Shown piece after piece: positions 45,030 to 53,628 of a stretch of 64,000 bases of DNA (positions within the stretch are counted from its first letter, which is position 1; every line of letters begins with the position of its first letter). Under the pieces are notes generated by a model. It had not been told where the DNA came from, searched no databases, and saw nothing but the letters and a program-made list of their open reading frames with translations. A program made the translations under genes and the position numbers. The DNA is taken from the NCBI RefSeq assembly GCF_008042035.1, contig NZ_RDBL01000013.1, positions 1,083,540-1,147,539 on the forward strand, written 5' to 3'. This DNA is from Streptomyces sp. col6 (GTDB lineage Bacteria > Actinomycetota > Actinomycetes > Streptomycetales > Streptomycetaceae).

Positions 45030-45336
45030 GGACGCCTCCTCTCACCGCGGTTCCTTGGTGTTCCGCATGTCTTTCGTATCCCTATGGTCGTCCATGATGC
45101 GGATCGTGCGCCAAGGGGATAGGCGGCGCGCAGGGCATTCGTGACGGTACTGGTGCAGAGGATGTGGCGATTCGTCAGGGTTCGTACCGGTAAAGGGGCC
45201 TGAAGAAAGAAAATATGATGCGCCGGTCCGTACGGGTGACATGGGGGACGTACGGGTGAACGGGTCACTCGATACGATGCACGTCGCGTCCGCGCCCGAG
45301 TGCGGCGCACACGTGAACGACTCCCGGGGGATGGCC
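45030..45336. other. 307-base divergent region between sflA and the cysteine-tail gene
   Basis: Should contain the sflA promoter and the promoter of the downstream gene. The stretch 45130-45240 is AT-richer. The downstream reading frame is open back to an ATG at 45241, so part of this region could encode an N-terminal extension. No hairpin was noted. Confidence 0.45.
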
Positions 45337-46566
45337 GTGTTCGGAATCGTCAGGCCCTGTACGCATCGACTGTCCGAAGGACTCAAGGCCGAGTGGATGG
45401 CCCACCTCTGCGGACTCTGTCTGGCGCTCCGCTCCGACCACGGGCAGTTCGCCCGGATCGTCACCAACTACGACGGCCTGATCGTCTCGGTCCTGACGGA
45501 GGCTCAGACCGAACGCACCCCCGGCCAGCGGCGCACGGCCGGGCCCTGCCCCCTGCGGTCCATGCGCACCGCGCCCGTCGCGCGCGGCGAGGGCGCCCGG
45601 CTGGCGGCCGCCGTCTCGCTGGTGCTGGCATCGGCGAAGGTGCGGGACCACGTCGCCGACCGGGACGGCCTGTTGGCCCGCCGCCCGGTGGCCGCGGCGG
45701 CCCGCCGGGTGGCGGCGAGCTGGGACCGGGCCGGGGCTCGCACCGGCGCACAGCTCGGCTTCGACACCGCGGTCCTCGTCGACGCCGTCGACCGGCAGAC
45801 CGGCATCGAACTCCTCGCCGGCCCCGGCACCCCGCTGCTGACGGTCACCGAGCCCACCGAGACCGCCACCGCGGCGGCCTTCGCCCACACCGCCGTCCTC
45901 GCGGGCAAGCCGCAGAACGCCGAGCCGCTCGCCGAGGCCGGGCGCCTCTTCGGGCGCCTCGCGCACCTGCTGGACGCCGTGGAGGACCAGGAGGCCGATG
46001 CCGCCGCGGGTGCCTGGAACCCGCTCACCGCGACCGGCACCTCGCGCGCCGAGGCCCGGCGGCTGTGCGACGACGCGCTGCGGGGCGTGCGGCTGGCGCT
46101 GAAGGACGCGGAGTTCACCAACGGCAGGCTCGCGCACGTGCTGCTCGCCCACGAACTGCGGCGCTCGGTCGACCGCGCCTTCGCCTCGGACGTCTGCTCC
46201 CACGGATCCGGCGGGCTCCTGACCGTGTCCGGCGAACCGTCAGGAACGGGACCCGCGGGCTCGTTCGGGCCGCCGCCCGGCAATCCGTACGCGCCCACGG
46301 GGCCGGGCGCGCCCTTCGGCCCCCTGCCGCCCGAGCCGCCGCGCGACCGGCGCGGACTGGTCATGGGCTGCCTGGTGTGGGCCGGCCTCGCCTGCACCTG
46401 CCAGATGTGCTGCGGCACCTTCGAGGACCCCTGGTCGCGTCAGCGGCGCGAGGGGCTGTGCAGTCAGTGCGACTGCGGGGACTGCTGCGACGGCTGCGAC
46501 GCGTGCAGCAATTGCTGCGACTGCTGCAGCTGCTGCGACGGCTGTGACTGCGGGTGCGACTGCTGA
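45337..46566 (+). CDS. DUF5685-like protein with metallothionein-like cysteine-rich tail
   Basis: 409 residues. The N-terminal part begins MFGIVRPCTHRLSEGLKAEW and has HLCGLCLAL, then a long Ala-rich helical domain. A Pro/Gly linker (about 300-345) leads to LVWAGLACTCQMCCGTF and a final 35-residue stretch (46459-46563) in which 17 residues are Cys, separated by Asp, Gly and Ser. The tail should bind several metal ions. I recall this family in Streptomyces as DUF5685, without known function. Start GTG 45337 has gggg 6 bases ahead; ATG 45331 and ATG 45241 are in frame. A hairpin follows 17 bases after the stop. Confidence 0.8.
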   Translation: MFGIVRPCTHRLSEGLKAEWMAHLCGLCLALRSDHGQFARIVTNYDGLIVSVLTEAQTERTPGQRRTAGPCPLRSMRTAPVARGEGARLAAAVSLVLASAKVRDHVADRDGLLARRPVAAAARRVAASWDRAGARTGAQLGFDTAVLVDAVDRQTGIELLAGPGTPLLTVTEPTETATAAAFAHTAVLAGKPQNAEPLAEAGRLFGRLAHLLDAVEDQEADAAAGAWNPLTATGTSRAEARRLCDDALRGVRLALKDAEFTNGRLAHVLLAHELRRSVDRAFASDVCSHGSGGLLTVSGEPSGTGPAGSFGPPPGNPYAPTGPGAPFGPLPPEPPRDRRGLVMGCLVWAGLACTCQMCCGTFEDPWSRQRREGLCSQCDCGDCCDGCDACSNCCDCCSCCDGCDCGCDC

Positions 46567-46582
46567 GACGGCGTCAGCCGTA

Positions 46583-46614
46583 CGTCCCGCTCCGCGACAT
46601 GGCGGAGCGGGACG
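46583..46614 (+). terminator. terminator after the cysteine-tail gene
   Basis: Perfect 13-base arms (46583-46595 and 46602-46614) with a 6-base loop. Confidence 0.85.
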
Positions 46615-47006
46615 GAGCGAGGGGAGGGTGTGCTGCTGTTCCGGACGTGCGGGGGCGCGCCTGGGCAGATGCTCGGACACCGGTCACGGCGCGAGCGGGA
46701 AGGCGCGGGAAGCAGGGCGTCGGCTCAACAGGAACAGGACCACACGCGACCGAAGTCGATGTGGGAGCGCTTGACCAGCCACTGCTGCGAATGCATGGCC
46801 CCAGTGGAACAGTCATCCGATAGCCCGTCAACCGCCCTGAGACGTAATGCTCACAGTGTGGACAGGCTTGACAGCCCGGCGTGGACGGCGCTTCCCTTCG
46901 TCAGGAGGACCGGGCTGAGGGGCCCGTCCGTTCCGTGTTCCACGCTGCTGTTCTCCGTGCCGAGGGTGCGCCCCGTGTCCGACCGCCGCATCCACGGAGC
47001 TTCCGC
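46615..47006. other. intergenic region before the flavin cluster
   Basis: About 390 bases without a gene I can support. A ttgaca hexamer at 46868-46873 could be a -35 element for the flavin cluster, but the sequence 17 bases on (cttccc) is a poor -10. A short frame from ATG 46760 contains SHCCEC but lacks a ribosome binding site at a proper distance. Confidence 0.4.
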
Positions 47007-47093
47007 ATGCCCGCGCAGACCGCCCCTCCCGTCGCACCCCCCGAAGACAACGATGCCGTCCGGCGCGCGTCCGCCGCCCCGGACCACCGGTGA
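47007..47093 (+). CDS. possible 28-residue upstream peptide coupled to the flavin cluster
   Basis: ATG 47007 is preceded by cggagc about 7 bases away and encodes a 28-residue, hydrophilic Pro/Ala-rich peptide ending APDHR. Its stop (47091-47093) overlaps the GTG of the next gene (gtga), the arrangement used for translational coupling. No leader-peptide family is recognised, and no Cys or His run suggests attenuation. It may be chance. Confidence 0.3.
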   Translation: MPAQTAPPVAPPEDNDAVRRASAAPDHR

Positions 47094-48934
47094 GCGCCCG
47101 GCCCGCGCTGGCCGTCATCGGCGCGGGGCCCCGCGGCACCGGCCTGGTCGAACGGCTCGCCGCCAACGCCCCCGCCCTGTACGGGGACCGGCCGCTGGAC
47201 CTCCACCTCATCGACCCCCACCCGCCCGGGAGCGGCCGGATCTGGCGCCGCGACCAGTCCCCGCTGCTGTGGATGAACTCCATGGCCGAGGACGTCACGA
47301 TGTTCACCGACGACACCGTCCGCCAGGAGGGCCCCGTCCGGGCGGGTCCCGCGCTCGACGCCTGGGCGGCGGACGTACGGGAGGGCCGGATCCGGTGCGC
47401 CGAGGCCGCCGCCGATGCCCGGCTGCGCGCCGAGATCGAGACGCTGCGGGGGCGGGACTTCCCGAGCCGGCGGCTCCAGGGCGCCTATCTGCGCTGGGTG
47501 TACGCGCACGCGGTGGCCGCCCTCCCGCCCTCGGTCACCGTCCATGAGCACCGTGCTCCGGCCCTGCGCGTCACCGGCCCGCGCGACGGCCGCCAGCTCG
47601 TCCACCTCGCGGGCCGCGCCGCACCGCTCGCCGCCGACCTGGTCGTCCTCACCCTCGGCCACCTGGACGCCGGGCCGGACGCCGAACAGCGCGCGCTCTC
47701 CGCCTTCGCGGACCGGCACGGGCTCGTCCACCTGCCGCCCGCCTTCACCGCCGACAGCGACCTGAGCGCGCTGCCCGCGGGCGAACCCGTCATCGTCCGG
47801 GGGCTCGGACTCGCCTTCATCGACCTCATGGTGCTGCTCACCGAAGGACGCGGCGGACGGTACGAGAGCGGGGCGTACGTGCCCTCCGGCCGGGAGCCCG
47901 TCCTGTACGCCGGATCGCGGCGCGGCGTCCCGTACCGCGCCAAGATCGGCTACGGATTACAGGGCGAACGGCCGCCGCTGCCGCGTTTCTTCGGCCCCGC
48001 GCGCGCCGCGGAGCTGCGGGACCGGCCCCGGCCGCCCGACTACCGCCGCGACATCCGGCCCCATGTCGACAAGGAGCTGGGGTACGCCCACTACCACCGG
48101 CTGTTCACCGCCCACCCCGAGCGCACCGCCGCCGACCGGGCCGCCTTCGAGGAGAAGTACGCCGCGGCCGACCCGGGCAGCGCCGAACTGCGGGACCTGA
48201 TCGCCGACGCCGTCCCCGACCCCGCCGACCGGCTCGACCTCGACGCGCTCGACCGCCCGCTGGACGGGATCCGCCACGCCTCGTCCGGCGCCCTCCAGGA
48301 AGCCCTCCGCGCCCATATCACCGCCGACCTCGCACGCCGGAACGACCCCGGGCACAGCGAGGACCTCGCCGTGTTCCTCGGACTGCTCTCGGTCTACGGA
48401 ACGCTCGTCCGGCTCGGCGACACCGGGGACGAGTGGCACGGCTTCTTCAGCTACCTCGCCTCCGGGCCGCCCGGCCCCCGGCTGCGGCAGCTGCTCGCGC
48501 TCTCCCGGGCCGGCGTCGTCCGCTTCCTCGGCGCCGGCACCACGGTCGAGGCCGACGAGGAACGGGGCGTCTTCCGCGCCGCGAGCGCCACCGTACCGGG
48601 CGAGTGGGTCGAGGCCCGCGCCCTGGTCGAGGCCCGCCTCCCCGCCCCTGCACCCGGGCGCACCCGCTCACCCCTGCTGCGCACGCTGTACGAGGACGGG
48701 GCCGCCGCCACCGCCTCCGGGCTGCTCGCGGTCGACCCGGGAGACGGCCGGATCGTCGACCGCGCCGGCCGCCCGCACCCGCGCCGCTTCGCGCTCGGCC
48801 CGCACACCGGGGCGCGCACGAGCGGGGCGTTCACCCGGCCGCGCACCGGCGGCCCGGCGTTCGGCCAGAACGACGCGACCGCGCGGGCCGCCCTCCTCCT
48901 GCTGCGCCGCCTCCACCCGGACCCGGGGGACTGA
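47090..48934 (+). CDS. FAD/NAD(P)-binding protein with a TTA codon
   Basis: 614 residues. The N-terminal dinucleotide loop is VIGAGPRGTGLVERL, followed by IDPHPPGSGRIWRRDQSP and LLWMNSMAEDVTMF, matching the FAD-NAD(P)-binding (NAD_binding_9) family. YAHAVAALPPSV, VLTLGHLDAGP and VIVRGLGLAFIDLMVLL follow in the order of that family. One Leu is encoded by TTA (47957-47959), the codon read by the developmental bldA tRNA. It is first in a run with two flavin monooxygenases and may supply reduced flavin or oxidise the same substrate. GTG 47090; a weak upstream peptide frame overlaps it. Confidence 0.85.
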   Translation: MSARPALAVIGAGPRGTGLVERLAANAPALYGDRPLDLHLIDPHPPGSGRIWRRDQSPLLWMNSMAEDVTMFTDDTVRQEGPVRAGPALDAWAADVREGRIRCAEAAADARLRAEIETLRGRDFPSRRLQGAYLRWVYAHAVAALPPSVTVHEHRAPALRVTGPRDGRQLVHLAGRAAPLAADLVVLTLGHLDAGPDAEQRALSAFADRHGLVHLPPAFTADSDLSALPAGEPVIVRGLGLAFIDLMVLLTEGRGGRYESGAYVPSGREPVLYAGSRRGVPYRAKIGYGLQGERPPLPRFFGPARAAELRDRPRPPDYRRDIRPHVDKELGYAHYHRLFTAHPERTAADRAAFEEKYAAADPGSAELRDLIADAVPDPADRLDLDALDRPLDGIRHASSGALQEALRAHITADLARRNDPGHSEDLAVFLGLLSVYGTLVRLGDTGDEWHGFFSYLASGPPGPRLRQLLALSRAGVVRFLGAGTTVEADEERGVFRAASATVPGEWVEARALVEARLPAPAPGRTRSPLLRTLYEDGAAATASGLLAVDPGDGRIVDRAGRPHPRRFALGPHTGARTSGAFTRPRTGGPAFGQNDATARAALLLLRRLHPDPGD

Positions 48935-49014
48935 GCAGCGGCGGCCTCCTCCCGTACCCACCCTCACCGTGCCGCCCGAAGGCAGGCACCCACGCTCCGC
49001 CGAAAGGAATCGCC

Positions 49015-50082
49015 ATGCCAGCCCTCCGGCCCCTCCACCTGGCCGCCGAGATCGGCGGCCCGCCCCGCTACGACGCCGCGCACCACACCGGGCTCGCCCG
49101 GCTCGCGGAGGGCGGCGCGCTCGACTTCGTCACCCTCGGCGACTCGTTCGCCCGGCCGGGGCCCGACGCGCTCGCCGTACTCGCCCGGGTGGCCCCCGCC
49201 ACCCGCCGCGTCGGCCTGGTGCCGACGGTCACCACCACCCACACGGAGCCGTTCCACGTGTCGTCGGCCGTGGCCACCCTGGACTGGGTCAGCCGGGGCC
49301 GGGCGGGCTGGCAGGTCGGCGTGTCCATGACCGAGGCCGAGGCCCGGCTGTTCGGCCGCCGCCCGGCGGCGCCCGTACCGGACCTGTGGCACGAGGCGGG
49401 CGAGTGCGCCGACGTCTCGGCCCGGCTCTGGGACAGCTGGGAGGACGACGCCGAGATCCGTGACACCGTGACCGGCCGCTTCATCGACCGCGACAAGCTG
49501 CATCACATCGACTTCGAGGGCGCCGCGTTCAGCGTCCGGGGGCCGGCGATCGTGCCCCGGCCGCCGCAGGGCCACCCCGTCGTCGTGGTCGACGGCACGG
49601 CCGAGCCGGCCAGGGACGCCGCCGCGCGCCACGCCGACGTCGTCCTCGTACGGGCCACCACCCCCGAGCGGACCGCCGCGATCCGCGACGACGTGCGCCT
49701 CCGGGCCGCCGCCCACGGCCGGGACCCCGACGCGCTGCGGGTGTTCGCCGCGCTCACCGTCGACCTCGGTGACGCCGAGACGGCCTTCGAGCCGGGGCTG
49801 GCGAGCGGGCCGCCGCCGCCCGACCGGGGCACCTACTTCCGGGGCGGCCCGGTCGATCTGGCCGATCTGATCACCGAGTGGCACCGGGCCGACGCGGTCG
49901 ACGGCTTCCACCTCACCCCGATCACCCCCGCGCGCGACCTCGAACGGATCGTCAACGGCACGGTCGCCCTGCTCCAGCACCGCAGCCTGTTCCGGACCTT
50001 CTACCCGGGCGGCACCCTGCGCGAGCACCTGGGTCTGGCCCGTCCCGCCAACCGGTACGCACGCGTGGGGGAGCGGGTATGA
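49015..50082 (+). CDS. LLM-class flavin-dependent monooxygenase 1
   Basis: 355 residues of the bacterial luciferase-like TIM-barrel family. LDFVTLGDSFARPGP, VGLVPTVTTTHTEPFHVSSA and LDWVSRGRAGWQVGVSM are typical of the alkanesulfonate/nitrilotriacetate monooxygenase group, with RGPAIVPRPPQGHPVVVVDG later. It would use FMNH2 and O2 supplied by a separate reductase. ATG 49015 follows gaaagg. The stop overlaps the second LLM gene (atga), so the pair is coupled and could form a heteromeric or sequential system. Confidence 0.88.
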   Translation: MPALRPLHLAAEIGGPPRYDAAHHTGLARLAEGGALDFVTLGDSFARPGPDALAVLARVAPATRRVGLVPTVTTTHTEPFHVSSAVATLDWVSRGRAGWQVGVSMTEAEARLFGRRPAAPVPDLWHEAGECADVSARLWDSWEDDAEIRDTVTGRFIDRDKLHHIDFEGAAFSVRGPAIVPRPPQGHPVVVVDGTAEPARDAAARHADVVLVRATTPERTAAIRDDVRLRAAAHGRDPDALRVFAALTVDLGDAETAFEPGLASGPPPPDRGTYFRGGPVDLADLITEWHRADAVDGFHLTPITPARDLERIVNGTVALLQHRSLFRTFYPGGTLREHLGLARPANRYARVGERV

Positions 50083-51383
50083 CGGCCGCCGCCCCGAAAC
50101 GGATGCACCTCGCCGCGCACTTCCCCGGCGTGAACAACACCACCGTCTGGTCCGACCCGCGCTCCCGCAGCCAGATCGAGTTCTCCTCGTTCGAACACCT
50201 CGCGCGCACGGCCGAGCGGGGCCTGTTCGACTTCTTCTTCCTCGCCGAGGGGCTGCGGCTGCGCGAGCACAAGGGGCGGATCCACGACCTGGACGTGGTC
50301 GGCAGACCCGAGTCCCTGACCGTGCTGTCCGCGCTGGCGGCCGTCACCGACCGGCTCGGCCTCGCCGCCACCGTCAACACCACGTTCAACGAGCCCTACG
50401 AACTGGCCCGCCGGCTCGCCACCCTCGACCATCTCAGCGCCGGCCGGGCCGCGTGGAACGCGGTCACCTCCTCCGACGCCTTCACCGGCGAGAACTTCCG
50501 GCGCGGCGGCTACCTGGACCGCTCCGAGCGGTACACCCGCGCCGCCGAGTTCGTCGCCACCGCCCGTGAGCTGTGGGACTCCTGGACCCCCGACGGCGCC
50601 CCGCGCCCGGTCTCGCACCGGGGCCGGCACTTCACCGTCGACGGCGAGTTCACCGTGCCGCGCTCCCCGCAGGGCCACCCCGTCGTCATCCAGGCCGGCG
50701 ACTCGCCCGAGGGCCGGGACTTCGCCGCGTCAGCCGCCGACATCGTCTTCACCCGGCACGGCACCCTCGAAGCGGGGCGCGCCTTCTACGCGGACGTCAA
50801 GGGCCGGCTCGCGGCCCACGGCAGGGAGCCCGACGAGCTGAAGGTCATGCCCGGCGTCACCTTCGTGCTCGGCGACACCGACGCCGAGGCGCAGGAGCGC
50901 GCGGCCGCCATCCGCCTCCAGCAGGTCTCGCCGCAGAACGCGATCACCGCCCTGGAGCAGGTCTGGGGGCGCGACCTCTCCGGGTACGACCCGGACGGGC
51001 CGCTGCCCGCGAGCGACCCGGATCCCGGCGCCGAGCTTGCCCGGGGTCGGGTCCGGCAGGGCGACCCGCTCGCGGTGGCGGCCCGCTGGCGCGCGCTGTC
51101 CCGGGAGAAGGGGCTCTCCATCCGGCAGACGGTCGTCGAGGCGACCGGCCGCCAGTCGTTCATCGGCAGCCCGGCCACCGTCGCCGCGCAGCTGACGGAG
51201 TACGTGGCGGCCGGGGCCGCCGACGGCTTCATCCTCGTCCCGCACCTCACCCCCGGCGGCCTCGACGACTTCGTCGACCGGGTCGTCCCGCTCCTCCAGG
51301 AACGGGGGGTCTTCCGCCCGGCGTACACCGGTTCCACGCTGCGGTCGCACCTCGGTCTCGCCGAACCGGTATGGAAGGGTTGA
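50079..51383 (+). CDS. LLM-class flavin-dependent monooxygenase 2 (NtaA/SnaA/DszA type)
   Basis: 434 residues. MHLAAHFPGVNNTTVW, FDFFFLAEGLRLREH, NTTFNEPYELARRLATLDHL and GRAAWNAVTSSD are the hallmarks of the NtaA/SnaA/DszA subfamily, which oxidise nitrilotriacetate, streptogramin precursors or dibenzothiophene sulfone. The substrate here is unknown. A C-terminal region FRPAYTGSTLRSHLGLAEP recurs almost in the same form at the end of LLM 1 (GTLREHLGLARP), so the two share ancestry. ATG 50079 overlaps the first LLM gene. Confidence 0.9.
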   Translation: MTAAAPKRMHLAAHFPGVNNTTVWSDPRSRSQIEFSSFEHLARTAERGLFDFFFLAEGLRLREHKGRIHDLDVVGRPESLTVLSALAAVTDRLGLAATVNTTFNEPYELARRLATLDHLSAGRAAWNAVTSSDAFTGENFRRGGYLDRSERYTRAAEFVATARELWDSWTPDGAPRPVSHRGRHFTVDGEFTVPRSPQGHPVVIQAGDSPEGRDFAASAADIVFTRHGTLEAGRAFYADVKGRLAAHGREPDELKVMPGVTFVLGDTDAEAQERAAAIRLQQVSPQNAITALEQVWGRDLSGYDPDGPLPASDPDPGAELARGRVRQGDPLAVAARWRALSREKGLSIRQTVVEATGRQSFIGSPATVAAQLTEYVAAGAADGFILVPHLTPGGLDDFVDRVVPLLQERGVFRPAYTGSTLRSHLGLAEPVWKG

Positions 51384-51386
51384 TCC

Positions 51387-52187
51387 ATGAGCACGCACGC
51401 ACAGCAGCAGGCAGCGCGGGACTGGGAGCGCTGGCACGAGGAGCGGACCACCACGGTCGCGGCGCCGTACGGGCCGCTCTCCCTCACCGGCACCCACTGG
51501 CTCGCCGATCACCCGGAGGGGCGAATTCCGGCCGTCCCGGGCCGGTGGCGGGAGGAGGACGGCGCGCTGGTCCTGGAGGCCGCGCCCGCGGACGGGCTGA
51601 CCGTGGACGGGAAGCCCTTCACCGGCGAGGTCCGGCTCGGCGCCGACCGGGGGCCGGTCGACGCGTCCCGGGTCGCGCACGAGGGCCGCAGGCTGGTCGT
51701 GCTGAGCCGCGAGGGCCTGTGGGCGGTGCGGGTCTTCGACCCCGAATCGCCCGCGCGGCGCGCGTTCCGGGCGATCGACGCGACCCCGTACGACGCCCGC
51801 TGGGCGGTGCCGGGCACCTTCCGTCCGTACGCCGATTCCCGCACCGTCCGGGTCGAGAACGCCGACGGTGTCGAACGCGGACTCGGGCTCGCCGGGGAGA
51901 TCGCCTTCGAGCTGGACGGAGCCGGGCACACGCTCCAGGTCGCCGTCGAGCCCGACGGGTCCCTCTGGGCGGTCTTCGCCGACGCCACCAGCGGGAACAG
52001 CAGCTACCGCTTCCGGTTCCTGCGGCCCGCCGCACCGGCGGCCGACGGCTCGGTGACCGTCGACCTCAACCGCGCGCTGCTGCCGCCGTGTGCCTTCGCC
52101 GACCACTTCATCTGCCCCTTCCCGCCGCCCGGCAACACCCTCCCGGTCGCCGTCGAGGCGGGCGAGCGCCACCGCGCCGACGGCTGA
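51387..52187 (+). CDS. DUF1684-family protein
   Basis: 266 residues. WERWHEERTTTVAAPYGPLSLTGTHWL is the DUF1684 entry, followed by FRAIDATPYDARWAVPGTF, a segment ADATSGNSSYRFRFL and the closing DLNRALLPPCAFADHFICPFPPPGN (quoted in pieces as signature). The family is widespread in actinobacteria and without a proven reaction. It starts 3 bases after LLM 2 and is followed by a hairpin, so it completes the four-gene flavin cluster. No signal peptide. Confidence 0.88.
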   Translation: MSTHAQQQAARDWERWHEERTTTVAAPYGPLSLTGTHWLADHPEGRIPAVPGRWREEDGALVLEAAPADGLTVDGKPFTGEVRLGADRGPVDASRVAHEGRRLVVLSREGLWAVRVFDPESPARRAFRAIDATPYDARWAVPGTFRPYADSRTVRVENADGVERGLGLAGEIAFELDGAGHTLQVAVEPDGSLWAVFADATSGNSSYRFRFLRPAAPAADGSVTVDLNRALLPPCAFADHFICPFPPPGNTLPVAVEAGERHRADG

Positions 52188-52203
52188 GGAAGAGCCTCCG
52201 TCC

Positions 52204-52233
52204 GGCCCCCGCGGGATTCCGCCTGCGGGGGCC
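52204..52233 (+). terminator. terminator of the flavin cluster
   Basis: Inverted repeat with 9-base arms (52204-52212 and 52225-52233) around a 12-base loop that can pair further, followed by tt. Confidence 0.75.
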
Positions 52234-52428
52234 TTCGCGCGCCGTGCGGGCCGGGCTCAGGCCAAAAGGCGCCCTTGCGCCGGAAGTTGACGCCTTGAAT
52301 ACTCCCGAGCAGCGCTTGTCAGGGGCACGGCATATCCGGAATGCGGACGGAAGCCGTGCGCCCGACTGCGCCTCACGGGTCCGACCACCCCACAGGCGGA
52401 CCCCCGATTCCCCTCGGGAGGAATGACA

Positions 52429-53328
52429 GTGAGGATCAAGCGCACCACCCCCCTCAGCGGTACCGCGAGACGCAGCAGGGCCATCGCCATCGCTGCCGGT
52501 CTCGTGGCCGTCGCCGCCCTGGCCGTCCCCACCGCCCAGGCCAGTTCCACCGGAACGTACAGCGCCAACCAGCTCGCCGCCGCCAGTGACGCCGTCCTCG
52601 GCGCCGATGTCGCCGGCACCGCCTGGAACGTCGACCCGGCGACCGGCAAGCTCGTGGTCACCGTCGACAGCACGGTCTCCGCCGCCGAGGTCCAGCAGAT
52701 CAAGGACTCCGCCGGCAGCAACGCGGGAGCCCTGCGCATCGAGCACACCCCCGGCAAGTTCAGCAAGCTGCTCAAGGGCGGTGACGCCATCTACGCACCC
52801 GGCTGGCGCTGCTCCCTCGGGTTCAACGTCCGCAGCGGCAGCACGTACTACTTCCTGACCGCCGGCCACTGCACCGATGGCAACCCGCCCTGGTACACGA
52901 ACTCCTCGAACACCACCTACATAGGCCCGACGGTCGGCTCCAGCTTCCCGACCAACGACTACGGGCTGGTGCGCTACGACAACTCCGCGGTCTCGCACGA
53001 GGGCACCGTGGGCAGCGTCGACATCACCAGTGCGGCCAATGCCACGGTCGGCATGTCCGTGACCCGCCGGGGCTCCACGACCGGCATCCACAGCGGCACC
53101 GTCTCCGCGCTCAACGCCACGGTCAACTACGGCAACGGCGACGTCGTGTACGGCATGATCAAGACCAACGTGTGCGCCGAGCCCGGCGACTCGGGCGGTC
53201 CGCTCTACTCCGGCTCCAAGGCGATCGGCCTGACCTCGGGCGGCAGCGGCAACTGCAGCTCCGGCGGCACGACGTTCTTCCAGCCGGTCACCGAGGCGCT
53301 CAGCGCGTACGGCGTCAGCGTCTACTGA
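52429..53328 (+). CDS. sprB: streptogrisin B-type secreted serine protease precursor
   Basis: 299 residues, the same length as the S. griseus SprB precursor as I recall it. Signal peptide about 1-38 (MRIKRTTPLSGTARRS, hydrophobic core, AQA end), propeptide to about residue 115, then the mature chymotrypsin-like enzyme starting near GGDAIYAPGWRCSLGF. The triad is His in TAGHC, Asp in NDYGLV and Ser in GDSGGP. It matches the S. griseus protein nearly throughout, including GSGNCSSGGTTFFQPVTEAL. GTG 52429 has gggagga 7 bases ahead; ATG 52423 is too close to it. Followed by a 15-base hairpin. Confidence 0.92.
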   Translation: MRIKRTTPLSGTARRSRAIAIAAGLVAVAALAVPTAQASSTGTYSANQLAAASDAVLGADVAGTAWNVDPATGKLVVTVDSTVSAAEVQQIKDSAGSNAGALRIEHTPGKFSKLLKGGDAIYAPGWRCSLGFNVRSGSTYYFLTAGHCTDGNPPWYTNSSNTTYIGPTVGSSFPTNDYGLVRYDNSAVSHEGTVGSVDITSAANATVGMSVTRRGSTTGIHSGTVSALNATVNYGNGDVVYGMIKTNVCAEPGDSGGPLYSGSKAIGLTSGGSGNCSSGGTTFFQPVTEALSAYGVSVY

Positions 53329-53394
53329 CGGCCCGGCCCCGCGGACCCGTCGCGTACGGGCGGGCCCGCGGGTACGGACGGCGGTTCGGCATCG

Positions 53395-53430
53395 GCCGGC
53401 CCCCGGGCGGAAACACGCCCGGGGGCCGGC
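53395..53430 (+). terminator. terminator after sprB
   Basis: Perfect 15-base arms (53395-53409 and 53416-53430) with a 6-base loop. The remaining 198 bases to the next gene hold a promoter region with no recognisable operator. Confidence 0.85.
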
Positions 53431-53628
53431 TTCGTCGTGCTGGGGGCGAGCGGTGAGCGGAGAGCCGGGACCGATAAGTGAACACCGCGCAACCGAACCG
53501 GTGTTGTCGTGTGTGCGTCCGGGGCTCGACCTTGTGTGCCCATGGGGGCGTGACCATAGTGGGCGCTTCATCCTCCGCGTACGGACGACCCCACATCATC
53601 CGTGCGCGGCCCCCACAGGAGGTCGAAG

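Noticed and set aside
46760..46850. Short frame containing SHCCEC before the flavin cluster, considered as a cysteine leader peptide
   Set aside because: No ribosome binding site at a suitable distance, the frame does not end near the next start, and it does not match known Streptomyces leader peptides.
47007..47089. Sulfur-type leader peptide (RRHVDL pattern) before the LLM cluster
   Set aside because: A RRIHGASAC segment occurs in one frame, but that frame has no nearby stop and continues into the next gene.
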